A stretch of DNA of 64,000 bases from Natroniella sulfidigena (GTDB taxonomy: Bacteria > Bacillota > Halanaerobiia > Halobacteroidales > Halobacteroidaceae): assembly GCF_023223645.1 (NCBI RefSeq), contig NZ_JALKBY010000012.1, positions 33,219 to 97,218 on the forward strand. The letters run 5' to 3'. Position 1 is the first letter of the stretch. Each line of letters opens with the position of its first letter. Made by a program: the position numbers and the translations under genes. Below the pieces are notes generated by a model, which saw only the letters and a program-made list of their open reading frames with translations, had not been told where the DNA came from and did no database searches. Of this stretch, positions 43,727-53,680 are shown one piece after another.

Positions 43727-45604
43727 ATGGCAGATTTGTTATCTGAGATAGATTCGCCCCAAGATCTGAAAGACTTATCGATCCAGGAGTTACAGACTTT
43801 AGCTAAAGAAGTTAGAGATAAGATTATTTTGACTTTATCTAAGACTGGTGGTCATTTGGCTTCTTCTATAGGTGCAGTTGAACTAATAATTGCTCTACAT
43901 TCTGTTTTGGATAGCCCCACTGATAAGATAATTTGGGATGTTGGACATCAAACTTATGCCCATAAGATATTAACAGGACGGTATGATGACTTTACGACCC
44001 TGCGTCAATTAGATGGGATAAGTGGGTTTCCTAAAGCTACAGAAAATATTCATGATCATTTGGATGTAGGTCATAGTAGTACCTCTATTTCCGCTGCTTT
44101 GGGAATGGCTTGTGCTCGTGATATTAAAGGTGATGATGAGACGGTTGTAGCGGTAATTGGAGATGGTGCTTTAACAGCAGGGATGGCTTTTGAGGCTTTA
44201 AATCACGCTGGAGATTTAGGCAAGGATTTAATTGTGCTCTTAAATGATAATGAGATGTCGATTGCTAAAAATGTCGGTGCTGTTTCTAATTACTTAGATA
44301 AATTAAGAACGAATCCTAGAATTCATAAGGCTAAAGAGGATGTAGAGGATCTGTTGCATAAGATTCCAAGCTTTGGTGATAAACTCTTAAAGACAGCAGG
44401 AGCAATGAAGGATGCTCTGAAGTATTTGGTTGTATCTGGGGTCTTATTTGAGGAATTTGGATTCACATATTTAGGGCCAATTGATGGTCATGATTTTGAC
44501 TCAATTCAAAGTCATATTAAAGATGCTCAAAAAGTAGGGGGGCCAGTCTTAATTCATGCCTTAACGACTAAAGGGAAAGGTTATCTTCCTGCTGAGGAGA
44601 ACCCTTCTCAATTTCATGGTGTTGGCCCGTTTAATATTAGAACAGGTCAAGGAAAGAGGAATCGTGAACACCCAACCTATACAAATATCTTCAGTCAAAC
44701 ACTGATTGAGTTGGCCGAAGAAGATGAGGATATTGCAGCAATTACTGCTGCTATGCCTTCAGGAACAGGTTTGGATAAATTTGCAGATAGATTTCCTGAT
44801 CGGTTTTATGATGTTGGGATTGCTGAGCAGCATGCAGTTACTTTAGGGGCTGGTTTGGCATTGAATTCTATTAAACCTTTTGTTACGTTGTACTCAACAT
44901 TTTTGCAGCGGGGTTATGATCAAGTCTTACATGATGTCTGTTTACAACAGGCACCTGTTAAATTTGCAATTGATCGGGCTGGATTGGTAGGTAGAGATGG
45001 GGGGACTCATCAAGGGGTCTTCGATTATGCCTATTTACGCCATCTGCCTAATATGACGATTATGGCTCCCAAAGATGAAAATGAATTACAGGATATGATC
45101 GTAACGGCTGCTAATTATGAAGCAGGGCCAATCTCTGTTCGTTATCCACGTGGAGAGTCCTATGGGGTAGAGTTAACTGAGAATCAGATACTAGAGATTG
45201 GTCAAGCAGAAGTGCTTAAAGAAGGAGCAGATGGAGCAATTTTAGCGATTGGTTCAATGGTCTATCCAGCTTTAGAGGTTGCTGAGCAGTTGGCCCGAGA
45301 AGAAGGGTTAGAACTTATGGTTGTTAATAGTCGATTTGTTAAACCTTTAGATCAAGAGTTGATCTTACAATTAGCTAATGAATTTGATACTGTATTTACT
45401 ATAGAAGAGCATGTTTTGCAGGGTGGTTTTGGTAGTGCTGTAGCTGAGTTATTAGCTGATCATAATCAACAGGTCAATTTAAAACGTTTTGGGTTGCCAG
45501 ATAAGTTTATTGAGCATGGAACTCAGGCTGAGTTGTTGGCCCGTTATGGACTAAATGTACCAACAATTAAAGCAGAGATCAAAGCAGTTTTGCAGGAGGG
45601 ATAA
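43727..45604 (+). CDS. dxs: 1-deoxy-D-xylulose-5-phosphate synthase
   Basis: 625 residues. Thiamine-diphosphate enzyme joining pyruvate and glyceraldehyde 3-phosphate. Motifs: GGHLASSIGAVELIIALH, TPP site VIGDGALTAGMAFEALNHAG, IAEQHAVTLGAGLAL, DRAGLVGRDGGTHQG. Feeds isoprenoid synthesis with IspA. tlyA begins immediately after its stop codon. Confidence 0.95.
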   Translation: MADLLSEIDSPQDLKDLSIQELQTLAKEVRDKIILTLSKTGGHLASSIGAVELIIALHSVLDSPTDKIIWDVGHQTYAHKILTGRYDDFTTLRQLDGISGFPKATENIHDHLDVGHSSTSISAALGMACARDIKGDDETVVAVIGDGALTAGMAFEALNHAGDLGKDLIVLLNDNEMSIAKNVGAVSNYLDKLRTNPRIHKAKEDVEDLLHKIPSFGDKLLKTAGAMKDALKYLVVSGVLFEEFGFTYLGPIDGHDFDSIQSHIKDAQKVGGPVLIHALTTKGKGYLPAEENPSQFHGVGPFNIRTGQGKRNREHPTYTNIFSQTLIELAEEDEDIAAITAAMPSGTGLDKFADRFPDRFYDVGIAEQHAVTLGAGLALNSIKPFVTLYSTFLQRGYDQVLHDVCLQQAPVKFAIDRAGLVGRDGGTHQGVFDYAYLRHLPNMTIMAPKDENELQDMIVTAANYEAGPISVRYPRGESYGVELTENQILEIGQAEVLKEGADGAILAIGSMVYPALEVAEQLAREEGLELMVVNSRFVKPLDQELILQLANEFDTVFTIEEHVLQGGFGSAVAELLADHNQQVNLKRFGLPDKFIEHGTQAELLARYGLNVPTIKAEIKAVLQEG

Positions 45605-45605
45605 T

Positions 45606-46418
45606 GTGGCAAAGAAGGAGCGATTAGATGTAGTAGTTACTGCTAGAGGATTATTTAAAAGTCGTTCTCAGGCTAAACGTTCCATTATGGCTGGTTTAGT
45701 TTATGTTGATGATCAACAGATCGATAAAGCAGGAACTAAAATTGATCCTGAAGCTGAGATTAGGGTGAAGGGTGATCTGCATCCTTATGTTAGTCGAGGG
45801 GGCTTAAAGTTAGAGAAGGCAATTACTGAGTTCAATCTAGATTTAGCAGATAAATTGGTGATTGATATTGGAGCGTCAACCGGTGGATTTACTGATTGTG
45901 CTTTGCAAAATGGAGCTAGTAAGGTCTATGCTATTGATGTAGGCTACAATCAGCTAGCTTGGAAGTTACGAAGTGATGAACGGGTTGTCAGTATGGAGCG
46001 TACAAATGCTCGGTACTTAACTGCAGATGACTTAGATGAAGCAGGGGATATAGGAACTATAGATGTAGCATTTATTTCTTTAACTAAGATTTTACCTGCT
46101 TTAAAGAAGTTATTAAAGCCGACAGGAGAGATTATAGCTTTGATTAAGCCACAATTTGAAGCTGGTCCAGATAGGGTTGATAATAATGGGGTTGTTAAAG
46201 ATCCAGCTATTCATCAGGAAGTAATTAGCAAGATCTACTCTTTTGCTCAGGAGATAGCTCTAAAACCAATTGATTTATCTTATTCTCCTATCACTGGTGG
46301 AAAAGGGCATAATATTGAATACTTAGTACATTTGACTTGTGATGATCAACAGGAAATTGATGATTTAACTAGTAAAATAAAAGGTGTTGTTGTAGAAGCT
46401 CATCAAACTTTAGATTGA
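45606..46418 (+). CDS. tlyA: TlyA family rRNA 2'-O-methyltransferase
   Basis: 270 residues from GTG 45606, with AGGAGG inside the end of dxs. N-terminal S4 RNA-binding domain (RLDVVVTARGLFKSRSQAKR), then a FtsJ-like methyltransferase domain with SAM loop DIGASTGGFTDCALQNGA. Methylates rRNA; also annotated as a hemolysin. Conserved position between dxs and nadK/argR. Confidence 0.93.
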   Translation: MAKKERLDVVVTARGLFKSRSQAKRSIMAGLVYVDDQQIDKAGTKIDPEAEIRVKGDLHPYVSRGGLKLEKAITEFNLDLADKLVIDIGASTGGFTDCALQNGASKVYAIDVGYNQLAWKLRSDERVVSMERTNARYLTADDLDEAGDIGTIDVAFISLTKILPALKKLLKPTGEIIALIKPQFEAGPDRVDNNGVVKDPAIHQEVISKIYSFAQEIALKPIDLSYSPITGGKGHNIEYLVHLTCDDQQEIDDLTSKIKGVVVEAHQTLD

Positions 46419-46452
46419 TGAGTCTTCTCTGGTTCAAGTTGGGGGTGAAATA

Positions 46453-47310
46453 GTGAATAAGATCGGTTTGATTGCTAATATTACCAAAGAGCAGTCCCAG
46501 GGTGTATTGGGTAAAGTTTGTGATTATTTAGATGATAATAATAAAGAGTATATCTTAGATGAAGCAAGTGCTCAATTACTGGAGCGAGAAACGATTGCTA
46601 AGCCATATCAAGTACTGGTTGATTTTGTTGATGCAATTATTGTTTTTGGTGGCGATGGTACTTTTTTGAAAGCAGCTCGTACATTTGTTAAAAGTTCAGT
46701 ACCTATTTTAGGGATTAATTTAGGCAGTTTAGGCTTTTTAACTGATATTGAGTTAGATAGGCTTGATCAGGGGTTAGAAGAGTTATTGAATGGTAATTAT
46801 TCTATAGAAGAGCGAATTGTGCTAGAGGGAAGATTAATTAGAGAGGATAAGGAGATTGATCGGGTAGTAGCAATTAATGATTTAGTAATTACTAAAGGTT
46901 CTTTTTCAAGAATTATAAACTTAAAAACATTTATTGATGGAAAATATGTGACTACTTATCCAGGTGATGGCTTGATTATTAGTACTCCAACAGGTTCAAC
47001 TGCTTATTCTTTGTCTGCTGGAGGGCCAATTGTTAATCCCAAGATGGAGTCATTAATTATTACTCCAATCTGTCCTCATACTCTACATTCACGTTCAATT
47101 ATTACTACTGAAGATGAAAAAATCACAGTAGAAATAGATGCTGATCATAGCAATATTATGTTGACAGTCGATGGACAGGATAGTTTGCAGCTCTTTTCAG
47201 GAGATGTTATTGAGTTTGAAAAAACAGATTTAGTCAGTCGCTTGATTAAATTAGAGGATTATAATTTTTATAAAGTATTACGCAATCGCTTGCAGGGGAA
47301 TAAGTTTTAA
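46453..47310 (+). CDS. nadK: NAD kinase
   Basis: 285 residues. Makes NADP+ from NAD+ and ATP. GGDGTFLKAAR (catalytic loop), NLGSLGFLTD, DGLIISTPTGSTAYSLSAGGPI and HSRSIITT are all present. GTG start with GGGGGTG upstream. With NfnAB and PntAB it is one of three NADP(H)-related systems in the window. Confidence 0.95.
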   Translation: MNKIGLIANITKEQSQGVLGKVCDYLDDNNKEYILDEASAQLLERETIAKPYQVLVDFVDAIIVFGGDGTFLKAARTFVKSSVPILGINLGSLGFLTDIELDRLDQGLEELLNGNYSIEERIVLEGRLIREDKEIDRVVAINDLVITKGSFSRIINLKTFIDGKYVTTYPGDGLIISTPTGSTAYSLSAGGPIVNPKMESLIITPICPHTLHSRSIITTEDEKITVEIDADHSNIMLTVDGQDSLQLFSGDVIEFEKTDLVSRLIKLEDYNFYKVLRNRLQGNKF

Positions 47311-47322
47311 GGGGAGATAGGC

Positions 47323-47778
47323 ATGAAAAGTAAACGTCATCTTAAGATTATGGAATTGGTTAAGGAGGAAGAAATTCAGACTCAAGAACAACTAGCAACT
47401 AGGTTGCAACAAGAGGGGTTTGATATTACACAAGCTACTGTATCACGTGATATTAAACAGTTAGGGTTAATTAAAAGGCCTCTAGGTGAGGGTGGATATA
47501 AGTATTCTTTATCTCCTAATCAACGGGAAAAAGTGAATATTAGCAGTCGAATTAGGAGGATGTTTCAAGATTCAGTAGAGAAGATAGATTATAGTGATAA
47601 TTTAGTTGTAGTTAAGACCTTACCAGGAACAGCACAAGGTGTGGCAGCGTTACTTGATAATAGTGAATGGGAAAATGTAATTGGTACAATAGCTGGTGAT
47701 GATACGATTTTAATGATTGTAAAACCTAAAGATGCTGTAAAAGATGTAATTGAAAAGTTAAAAAGTTTGACTGGATAA
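47323..47778 (+). CDS. argR: Arginine repressor
   Basis: 151 residues. N-terminal winged helix (FDITQATVSRDIKQLGLIK) and C-terminal hexamerisation/arginine-binding domain (LPGTAQGVAALLDN, GTIAGDDTILMIVK). Represses arginine biosynthesis in response to arginine. No ARG box searched by computation. Conserved location before recN. Confidence 0.95.
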   Translation: MKSKRHLKIMELVKEEEIQTQEQLATRLQQEGFDITQATVSRDIKQLGLIKRPLGEGGYKYSLSPNQREKVNISSRIRRMFQDSVEKIDYSDNLVVVKTLPGTAQGVAALLDNSEWENVIGTIAGDDTILMIVKPKDAVKDVIEKLKSLTG

Positions 47779-47791
47779 AGGGGTGAGGCTG

Positions 47792-49489
47792 ATGTTATCC
47801 AACTTGGCTATCCAGAATTTTGCTTTGATTAAAGAGGTAGAACTGGATTTTTCTTCTGGATTAAATATCTTAACAGGAGAGACAGGATCAGGTAAATCAA
47901 TTATTATCAAGGCGTTAGATATGTTATTGGGAGGTAGAGCTTCGACTGATTATATCAGAAAAGGTAAAGAAAAAGCAGTGATTGAAGCTGTTTTTCAGAT
48001 CACAGATAATCAGGCAGTGCAGGAAGAGTTAAAAAAATTAGGCTTAGAGATGCCTAAGAGTGGTGAAGTTATTTTGACTCGGGAAATCAGTCACTCTGGA
48101 AATAATAAGTCTAGAATCAATGGTCGAATCGTTACTTTAGAGATGACACGTTCGATCAGTAAACATTTGATTGATATCCATGGACAACATGAACATCAAT
48201 CGTTGTTGAATGTAGAGCATCATTTGAGATTATTAGATCAATTTGGTGGAGCAGAGGTATTGAGTTTAAAGGAGAAGTTAGCAGAAATCTATAGTTTATT
48301 ACAACAAAAGAATGAAAAATTAGCTAAAATGAATCAAAGCGAAAAAGAAAGAGATAGAAGGATTGATTTATTAGAATTTGAAGTAAATGAAATTGAAACT
48401 GCTGAGCTTGAAATTGGAGAAGATGAAGAATTGATGTCAGAAAAGAATAAACTAAGTAATGCTGAAGAGTTAAATCAGGTTATTGGAGCTGCTTATCACC
48501 AATTATATGAGAGTGATATGTATGATTCGGCTATGATCGATCAAATTAGTCAATTAGCTAAAGAGATTGATAGTTTAACTAAGATAGATCAAAATTTAAC
48601 TCCAATTGCTGAATTATTAACAGAGATTAATTATCAACTAGAGGATGTCTCTTTTAGATTAAAAGACTATCAAGATCAGATAGAATTTGAACCTCAAAGA
48701 TTGGACATAATAGAAGAGAGATTAGAACAAATCAATGATCTAAAACGCAAGTACGGGCCAACAATTGAAGAGATATTAGAATATAAAGAAGAGATTGTTG
48801 TTGAGTTAGAAGAGTTAAAAAATAGTGAGGTTAGAAAAGAGAGGTTAGAAGAGGAGATTGAGCAGTTGAGAGCTGATTATCGAAAGGTTGCTGAGCAATT
48901 ATCGGCCAGCCGTAAAAAGATAGCTCAATTTTTAGAAAAGAATATCTTACAGCAACTAGAAGATCTATCTATGCCCCAGGCAAAGTTTAAGATTGATTTT
49001 AAAGAACAACAAAACTTTACTAAGCAGGGAATTGATAAAGTTGAGTTTTTGATTGCTCCTAATCCAGGTGCAGATTTTAAACCATTAGCTAAGATTGCTT
49101 CTGGAGGAGAGTTATCAAGGACGATGTTGGCTTTAAAGACAATTACTGCTGATATTGATCAAATCTCTAGTCTGGTATTTGATGAGGTTGATACAGGAAT
49201 TGGTGGTAGAGTAGCTAAGCTTGTAGCTAATAAGTTACTCTTTTTAGCTAAAAAGCATCAGGTTATTTGCATTACCCACTTGCCTCAGATAGCTGCTATG
49301 GCAGATCAACATTATTTAATTATGAAGAAGCTTCAACAAGAAGGATCACAGACTGTAGTTCACTCTTTGACTACTAATGGTCGGATTAGGGAGTTGGCCC
49401 GGATGTTGGATGGTAGCTTGAATACTAAGACATTAGAGCATGCTAAAGAGTTAATTAAAGCTGCTTCAGAGAAAAAAGAGGCAATTTAG
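47792..49489 (+). CDS. recN: DNA repair protein RecN
   Basis: 565 residues from ATG 47792 (GGGGTGAGG upstream; GTG 47783 alternative). SMC-like ATPase active in double-strand break repair. Walker A ILTGETGSGKSIIIKAL, central coiled coils (about 150-350), ABC signature ASGGELSRTMLALK, Walker B SLVFDEVDTGIGG. Confidence 0.95.
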   Translation: MLSNLAIQNFALIKEVELDFSSGLNILTGETGSGKSIIIKALDMLLGGRASTDYIRKGKEKAVIEAVFQITDNQAVQEELKKLGLEMPKSGEVILTREISHSGNNKSRINGRIVTLEMTRSISKHLIDIHGQHEHQSLLNVEHHLRLLDQFGGAEVLSLKEKLAEIYSLLQQKNEKLAKMNQSEKERDRRIDLLEFEVNEIETAELEIGEDEELMSEKNKLSNAEELNQVIGAAYHQLYESDMYDSAMIDQISQLAKEIDSLTKIDQNLTPIAELLTEINYQLEDVSFRLKDYQDQIEFEPQRLDIIEERLEQINDLKRKYGPTIEEILEYKEEIVVELEELKNSEVRKERLEEEIEQLRADYRKVAEQLSASRKKIAQFLEKNILQQLEDLSMPQAKFKIDFKEQQNFTKQGIDKVEFLIAPNPGADFKPLAKIASGGELSRTMLALKTITADIDQISSLVFDEVDTGIGGRVAKLVANKLLFLAKKHQVICITHLPQIAAMADQHYLIMKKLQQEGSQTVVHSLTTNGRIRELARMLDGSLNTKTLEHAKELIKAASEKKEAI

Positions 49490-49523
49490 TATAAAGTAAC
49501 TGAATATTGTTTGAGTAATTAGG

Positions 49524-49558
49524 GCATCTTTAAATATAAAGGTGCTTTATTTTTTTTT
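49524..49558 (+). terminator. recN terminator
   Basis: GCATCTTT / AAAGGTGC, then TTTATTTTTTTTT. Confidence 0.85.
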
Positions 49559-49566
49559 GGAAGAGA

Positions 49567-49589
49567 CTACACAGGTGGGGACTGTGTAG
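49567..49589 (+). other. Hairpin abutting the spoIVB ribosome binding site
   Basis: CTACACAG (49567-49574) pairs with CTGTGTAG (49582-49589). The right arm overlaps the first bases of AGGAG (49588-49592). Could influence spoIVB translation. Confidence 0.4.
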
Positions 49590-49600
49590 GAGTGTGATTA

Positions 49601-50926
49601 ATGAAAAAGGTTAATAAAATTATCTTAATTAATTTAATTTTAATCTTGTTGTTAGCTCCATTGGCTTCAGATCTATTATTTTTATTAGGCTTACCAAACC
49701 AATATCAAATTATTGAGGGTAACGAACAGGAGCTGGAAGTTAATCTTCCTTTTATGGTTTCTGTTAGCTCTCAACAAGAAGGTAGTTTGACGGTAAATGG
49801 TCGTGAAATAACCACTCAAGGGCTAGATGTTAATTTAACAAAGCCATTGGCATTACAGGCATCTTCCGTAGGGAGGTATAACCTTAAATTTAAGTTATTT
49901 GGAATTATTCCACTACAGAGGATGATTGTAAATGTGATGCCTGAAGTTAAGGTTATTCCTGGAGGACAAGCTATTGGAGTAAATTTAAGATCTGATGGGA
50001 TTATGGTTGTGAAAGATTCTTTTGTTGAGCAAGAAGATGGAACTAAAGTCTATCCTGCCCAAAAGGCGGGAATTCAAGTAGGAGATAGTCTGTTAGAGAT
50101 GAATGGGGTTGAAATTAAAAGTAAGCATCATTTGGCCCGATTAATTCATCAGTCTGGTCAACAGGATGAGAAATTAGAATTCAAGATTAAAAGAAGAGAT
50201 CAAAGTATTGTTACTAAAGAAGCTAGACCTGTTAAAGATAAAAGTGGCTATTATATGCTTGGAATTTATGTTGATGATGGAGCCTCTGGTGTAGGAACGA
50301 TGTCTTTTTATGAAGCTGAAGGAGGTTATTATGGAGCTTTAGGTCATATGATTACCGAGGATAGTAGTAAATTAAAGATTGATGTAGGTGAAGGAGAGAT
50401 TGTGAGGGCTAATATTTCGGGGATTAATCAAAGCAGTCAAGGTATACCAGGGGAGAAACTAGGTACATTTTTAGGAAAGCAAGATATTTTAGGAGATATA
50501 ATGCTTAATAATGAATTTGGAATTTATGGAAGATTATCTATTCAACCTGAACATCCTCATTTTGAAAAACCAATACCTATTGCTAGTGCCTTTGAAATAG
50601 AAGAAGGCCCAGCAAAGATGTATACTGTAATTGAGGGTGGAGAAATAGAAGAGTTTGAAGTAGAGATCGAGAAGGTTATGAGACAATATCAACCCAGTGA
50701 AAAAGGGTTAGTAATCAGGATAGTTGATCAAGAGTTATTAAAGGAGAGTGGGGGAATTGTTCAAGGGATGAGTGGAAGTCCTATTGTTCAGGATGGAAAA
50801 TTAGCGGGAGCTGTTACTCATGTTTTTTTGAATGATTCAACTAGAGGGTATGGAATATTGGCCCAATGGATGGTAATGCAAACACAGAATTTGAGAAATA
50901 AAAACACCGAAGAATTTGCTTCTTAA
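49601..50926 (+). CDS. spoIVB: SpoIVB peptidase (S55)
   Basis: 441 residues. Forespore serine protease that signals pro-sigma-K processing. N-terminal membrane segment (IILINLILILLLAPLASDLL), PDZ domain (about 115-215; AQKAGIQVGDSLLEMNG), S55 domain with His in YGALGHMITEDS and catalytic Ser in GMSGSPIVQDGKLAGAVTH. Conserved place between recN and spo0A. Confidence 0.95.
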   Translation: MKKVNKIILINLILILLLAPLASDLLFLLGLPNQYQIIEGNEQELEVNLPFMVSVSSQQEGSLTVNGREITTQGLDVNLTKPLALQASSVGRYNLKFKLFGIIPLQRMIVNVMPEVKVIPGGQAIGVNLRSDGIMVVKDSFVEQEDGTKVYPAQKAGIQVGDSLLEMNGVEIKSKHHLARLIHQSGQQDEKLEFKIKRRDQSIVTKEARPVKDKSGYYMLGIYVDDGASGVGTMSFYEAEGGYYGALGHMITEDSSKLKIDVGEGEIVRANISGINQSSQGIPGEKLGTFLGKQDILGDIMLNNEFGIYGRLSIQPEHPHFEKPIPIASAFEIEEGPAKMYTVIEGGEIEEFEVEIEKVMRQYQPSEKGLVIRIVDQELLKESGGIVQGMSGSPIVQDGKLAGAVTHVFLNDSTRGYGILAQWMVMQTQNLRNKNTEEFAS

Positions 50927-50944
50927 ATTCTTTGGTGTTTTTTA
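50901..50944 (+). terminator. spoIVB terminator, overlapping its 3' end
   Basis: AAAACACCGAAGAATTT pairs with AAATTCTTTGGTGTTTT, followed by TTT. The left arm is inside the last codons of spoIVB. Confidence 0.88.
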
Positions 50945-50961
50945 TTAAAATAAGGAGGATT

Positions 50962-51048
50962 ATGGAAATAAATCTAGAACTTATACGTAGAGGAGAACTT
51001 AAGGATAGTATAAGGGGGAAGAATAATGGAAGAAAAATCGGTAACTAA
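50962..51048 (+). CDS. Possible 28-codon upstream ORF overlapping spo0A start
   Basis: ATG 50962 is preceded by AAGGAGG at 3 bases, which is short but strong. It encodes 28 residues (start [16 protein letters not shown]) and ends at TAA 51046-51048, inside the first codons of spo0A in another frame. Could be a leader peptide that couples or controls spo0A translation, or a chance frame. Confidence 0.25.
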   Translation: MEINLELIRRGELKDSIRGKNNGRKIGN

Positions 51049-51817
51049 AATATTGTTAGCAGATGATAATAAGGATTTCTGCAACTTATTAAGGGAGTAT
51101 TTAGATCAACAGGAAGACTTTAAAGTAGTAGGGATGGCTAATGATGGTTTAAAAGCCTTAGATTTAATTGAGGAAGTTGAATTTGATGTATTAATTTTGG
51201 ATATTATTATGCCTCATCTTGATGGGATTGGTGTCTTAGAAGAGTTACATAACGAAGGAACAACTGAGCAGTGCAAAATAATTATGTTAACTGCTTTTGG
51301 ACAGGAGGAGTTGACGCAGAGGATTGTCAATTTAGGGGCAGATTATTATATTTTAAAACCTTTTGATTTAGAGAAGCTGGCTAATAGAATTAGGCAGATA
51401 ATGTCTCCAGTTGCTGCTGGAACAAGTGGTTATGCTATTAAAGCTCAAGGGATTAGTACAAGAAATGTAGAAGAGATGATAACTGATGTTATGCATCAGA
51501 TTGGCATTCCAGCTCATATTAAAGGCTATTTATATTTAAGAGAGGCAATTAAGCTAGTAATTAAGGAGGTAGAGTTATTAGGAGCAGTAACTAAAGAGTT
51601 ATATCCATTAGTAGCTCAAGAATTCAATACCACAGCTAGTAGAGTAGAACGGGCTATTCGTCATGCAATTGAAGTAGCTTGGGAAAAAGGAAATATTAAA
51701 GCAATTAATAGGATTTTTGGTCATTTGGTAACTACTGAGAGTGGTAAACCTACTAACTCACAATTTATTGCTAAAATAGCAGATAAGTTGAGAATAGAAT
51801 TAAGAAAAGCAAAATAG
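51026..51817 (+). CDS. spo0A: Sporulation master regulator Spo0A
   Basis: 263 residues. Receiver domain with Asp pair at residues about 12-13, phospho-acceptor Asp59 ([12 protein letters not shown]) and Lys in [10 protein letters not shown]-terminal Spo0A DNA-binding domain with the conserved [16 protein letters not shown] and [18 protein letters not shown]. Activated by phosphorelay to start sporulation. AGGGGG upstream. The strong conservation of the effector helices argues that it is functional. Confidence 0.97.
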   Translation: MEEKSVTKILLADDNKDFCNLLREYLDQQEDFKVVGMANDGLKALDLIEEVEFDVLILDIIMPHLDGIGVLEELHNEGTTEQCKIIMLTAFGQEELTQRIVNLGADYYILKPFDLEKLANRIRQIMSPVAAGTSGYAIKAQGISTRNVEEMITDVMHQIGIPAHIKGYLYLREAIKLVIKEVELLGAVTKELYPLVAQEFNTTASRVERAIRHAIEVAWEKGNIKAINRIFGHLVTTESGKPTNSQFIAKIADKLRIELRKAK

Positions 51818-51827
51818 CAAGTTATTT

Positions 51828-51871
51828 AAAATCTTGGTTAGAGTTAACTCTAACCAAGATTTTTGTTTTTT
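51828..51871 (+). terminator. spo0A terminator
   Basis: AAATCTTGGTTAGAGTT and its perfect complement (17 base pairs), then TTTGTTTTTT. Confidence 0.93.
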
Positions 51872-51965
51872 GGAATGATTAAAGTTGCCTTCCTGTTATT
51901 AGAAGTATGAGACTGATTAAAACAAGTTATAATAGATAATAGTAATTAAACAGGAGGATTTTATT

Positions 51966-53084
51966 ATGCAGTTAACTGGTGAGGTAAGGTTAGGTACTAG
52001 AACTAAACAATTAGTTAAAGAATTAGATCAAGACGAGATCGTTGTAATTGATCATCAGGATATTGACCAATTAGCTGCAGAATCATTGATTGCATCTAAG
52101 GTTAAAGCTGTAATTAATGCTAGCTCTTCAACTAGTGGAAGATATCCAAATTTAGGGCCAAAGAAATTATTAGAAGCAGGCATTCCTGTTATTGACCAAA
52201 CTGGTTCAGAAATATTTTCACTATTAGAAGATGGAGAGCAAGTTGTTATCAAAGATGAATCTATTATCAAAGAAGGAGAACGAATAGCCAGTGGTGAGGT
52301 CTTAACTTTAGAAAGGGTTAAGATTAAATTGCAGGAAGCAGAAGATAATTTAGATAATGAATTGAATAAATTTATTGATAATACACTTGAGTATGCTAAA
52401 GATGAAAAAGAATTAATTTTAGGGTTAGATATTCCTGATTTAGAAACTAACTTAAAAGATCGAGATGTTTTAATTGTTGTCAGAGGGAATGATTATCGGG
52501 AAGATTTAGAAGCAGTTATTTCTTATATTAGAGAGGTTCAGCCAGTATTGATTGGTGTAGATGGAGGAGCAGATGCTTTGGTGAATTATGGATTTAAACC
52601 TGATATTATTATTGGAGATATGGATAGTGTCAGCGATAAGGTATTAGCTTGTGGAGCTGAATTAATTGTTCATGCTTACTCTAATGGAGTGGCTCCAGGG
52701 ATGAAAAGAATTAAAGATTTGAATTTGGAAGCTAGTAAATTTGCTGCTCCAGGAACTAGTGAGGATATTGCTATGTTATTGGCCTATGAAAAGGACGCTG
52801 AATTGATTGTAGCAGTGGGAACTCATACAACTATGATTGATTTTTTAGAAAAAGGTCGTCCAGGAATGGCTAGTACCTTTTTAGTTCGAGTAAAAGTTGG
52901 CAATAAATTAGTGGATGCCAAGGGGGTTAATAAGTTATATAAAAGTCGGGTTAAATTTAAATATGTAGCTCAGGTTTTAGTTGCCTCTTTGATTCCAATC
53001 ATAGTTATTGTGATGGTTTCTCAACCAATTTCACAATTGCTCAAGCTATTAATTATGAAAATTCAACTTAATCTTGGTTTCTAG
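51966..53084 (+). CDS. steA: SteA-like protein (thiamin pyrophosphokinase-like fold, C-terminal membrane helix)
   Basis: 372 residues. Central TPK-like domain (LIGVDGGADALVNYGFKPD, IIGDMDSVSD) without the rest of a true kinase, and a C-terminal membrane helix (AQVLVASLIPIIVIVMV). SteA of actinobacteria acts with SteB at the division site. The next gene is SteB/MctB-like, so the pair is conserved. AGGAGG upstream of ATG. Confidence 0.82.
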   Translation: MQLTGEVRLGTRTKQLVKELDQDEIVVIDHQDIDQLAAESLIASKVKAVINASSSTSGRYPNLGPKKLLEAGIPVIDQTGSEIFSLLEDGEQVVIKDESIIKEGERIASGEVLTLERVKIKLQEAEDNLDNELNKFIDNTLEYAKDEKELILGLDIPDLETNLKDRDVLIVVRGNDYREDLEAVISYIREVQPVLIGVDGGADALVNYGFKPDIIIGDMDSVSDKVLACGAELIVHAYSNGVAPGMKRIKDLNLEASKFAAPGTSEDIAMLLAYEKDAELIVAVGTHTTMIDFLEKGRPGMASTFLVRVKVGNKLVDAKGVNKLYKSRVKFKYVAQVLVASLIPIIVIVMVSQPISQLLKLLIMKIQLNLGF

Positions 53085-53095
53085 GGGGAAAATAG

Positions 53096-53680
53096 ATGCT
53101 ATTGGATTTGAGGTATCATATAATTACAATTGTGATTATATTTATAACATTAGCAATTGGAATTTTAATTGGTAGTACTATGGTAGGAAATGAATCAATA
53201 GTCCAAGAACAGAATAATTTAATCAGTAAGTTAGAGGAAGAATTTTTATCGATTAGAACGAAAAATCAAAAGTTTAAACAAGAGGTTGAAAGCTTAGAAG
53301 ATAAGTTAGATAATAACTTGGAATTTCAGGAGATGATCTTACCACTAGTAGTTCAAGGGCAGTTAGAGGGGGAGCGAATCCTAGTTGCAGGAACAAATAA
53401 TCTTTCGCAGAAGATGGAAGAAAAACTGATCCAAACTTTGCAATTAGCCGATATTAAGCAAGTTGAAATTTTACAAAATGAGATTGATCAAAGTATTGAT
53501 TTTGATAGTATTTTATATCTTGATAGAGAATTAAAAGAGGAATTTGATTTGGCTGAATTTAATGGTAAACAAGTACTGGTTGATTCTAGAGATTTAGAAT
53601 CTGTATCTGATTTAATAAAGATGGTATTTCAGATTAGCTCTAAAGAACTGGAGAGTTTAAGAGGTGTTAATTTTGAATAA
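53096..53680 (+). CDS. steB: SteB/MctB family membrane protein
   Basis: 194 residues. The family N-terminus MLLDLRYHIITIVIIFITLA is followed by GIGILIGS-like sequence (IGILIGSTMVG), one membrane helix, a coiled coil (about 40-85) and a Rossmann-like outer domain. Called copper transporter MctB in mycobacteria, but in the SteAB pair a division or envelope role is more likely. Confidence 0.82.
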   Translation: MLLDLRYHIITIVIIFITLAIGILIGSTMVGNESIVQEQNNLISKLEEEFLSIRTKNQKFKQEVESLEDKLDNNLEFQEMILPLVVQGQLEGERILVAGTNNLSQKMEEKLIQTLQLADIKQVEILQNEIDQSIDFDSILYLDRELKEEFDLAEFNGKQVLVDSRDLESVSDLIKMVFQISSKELESLRGVNFE

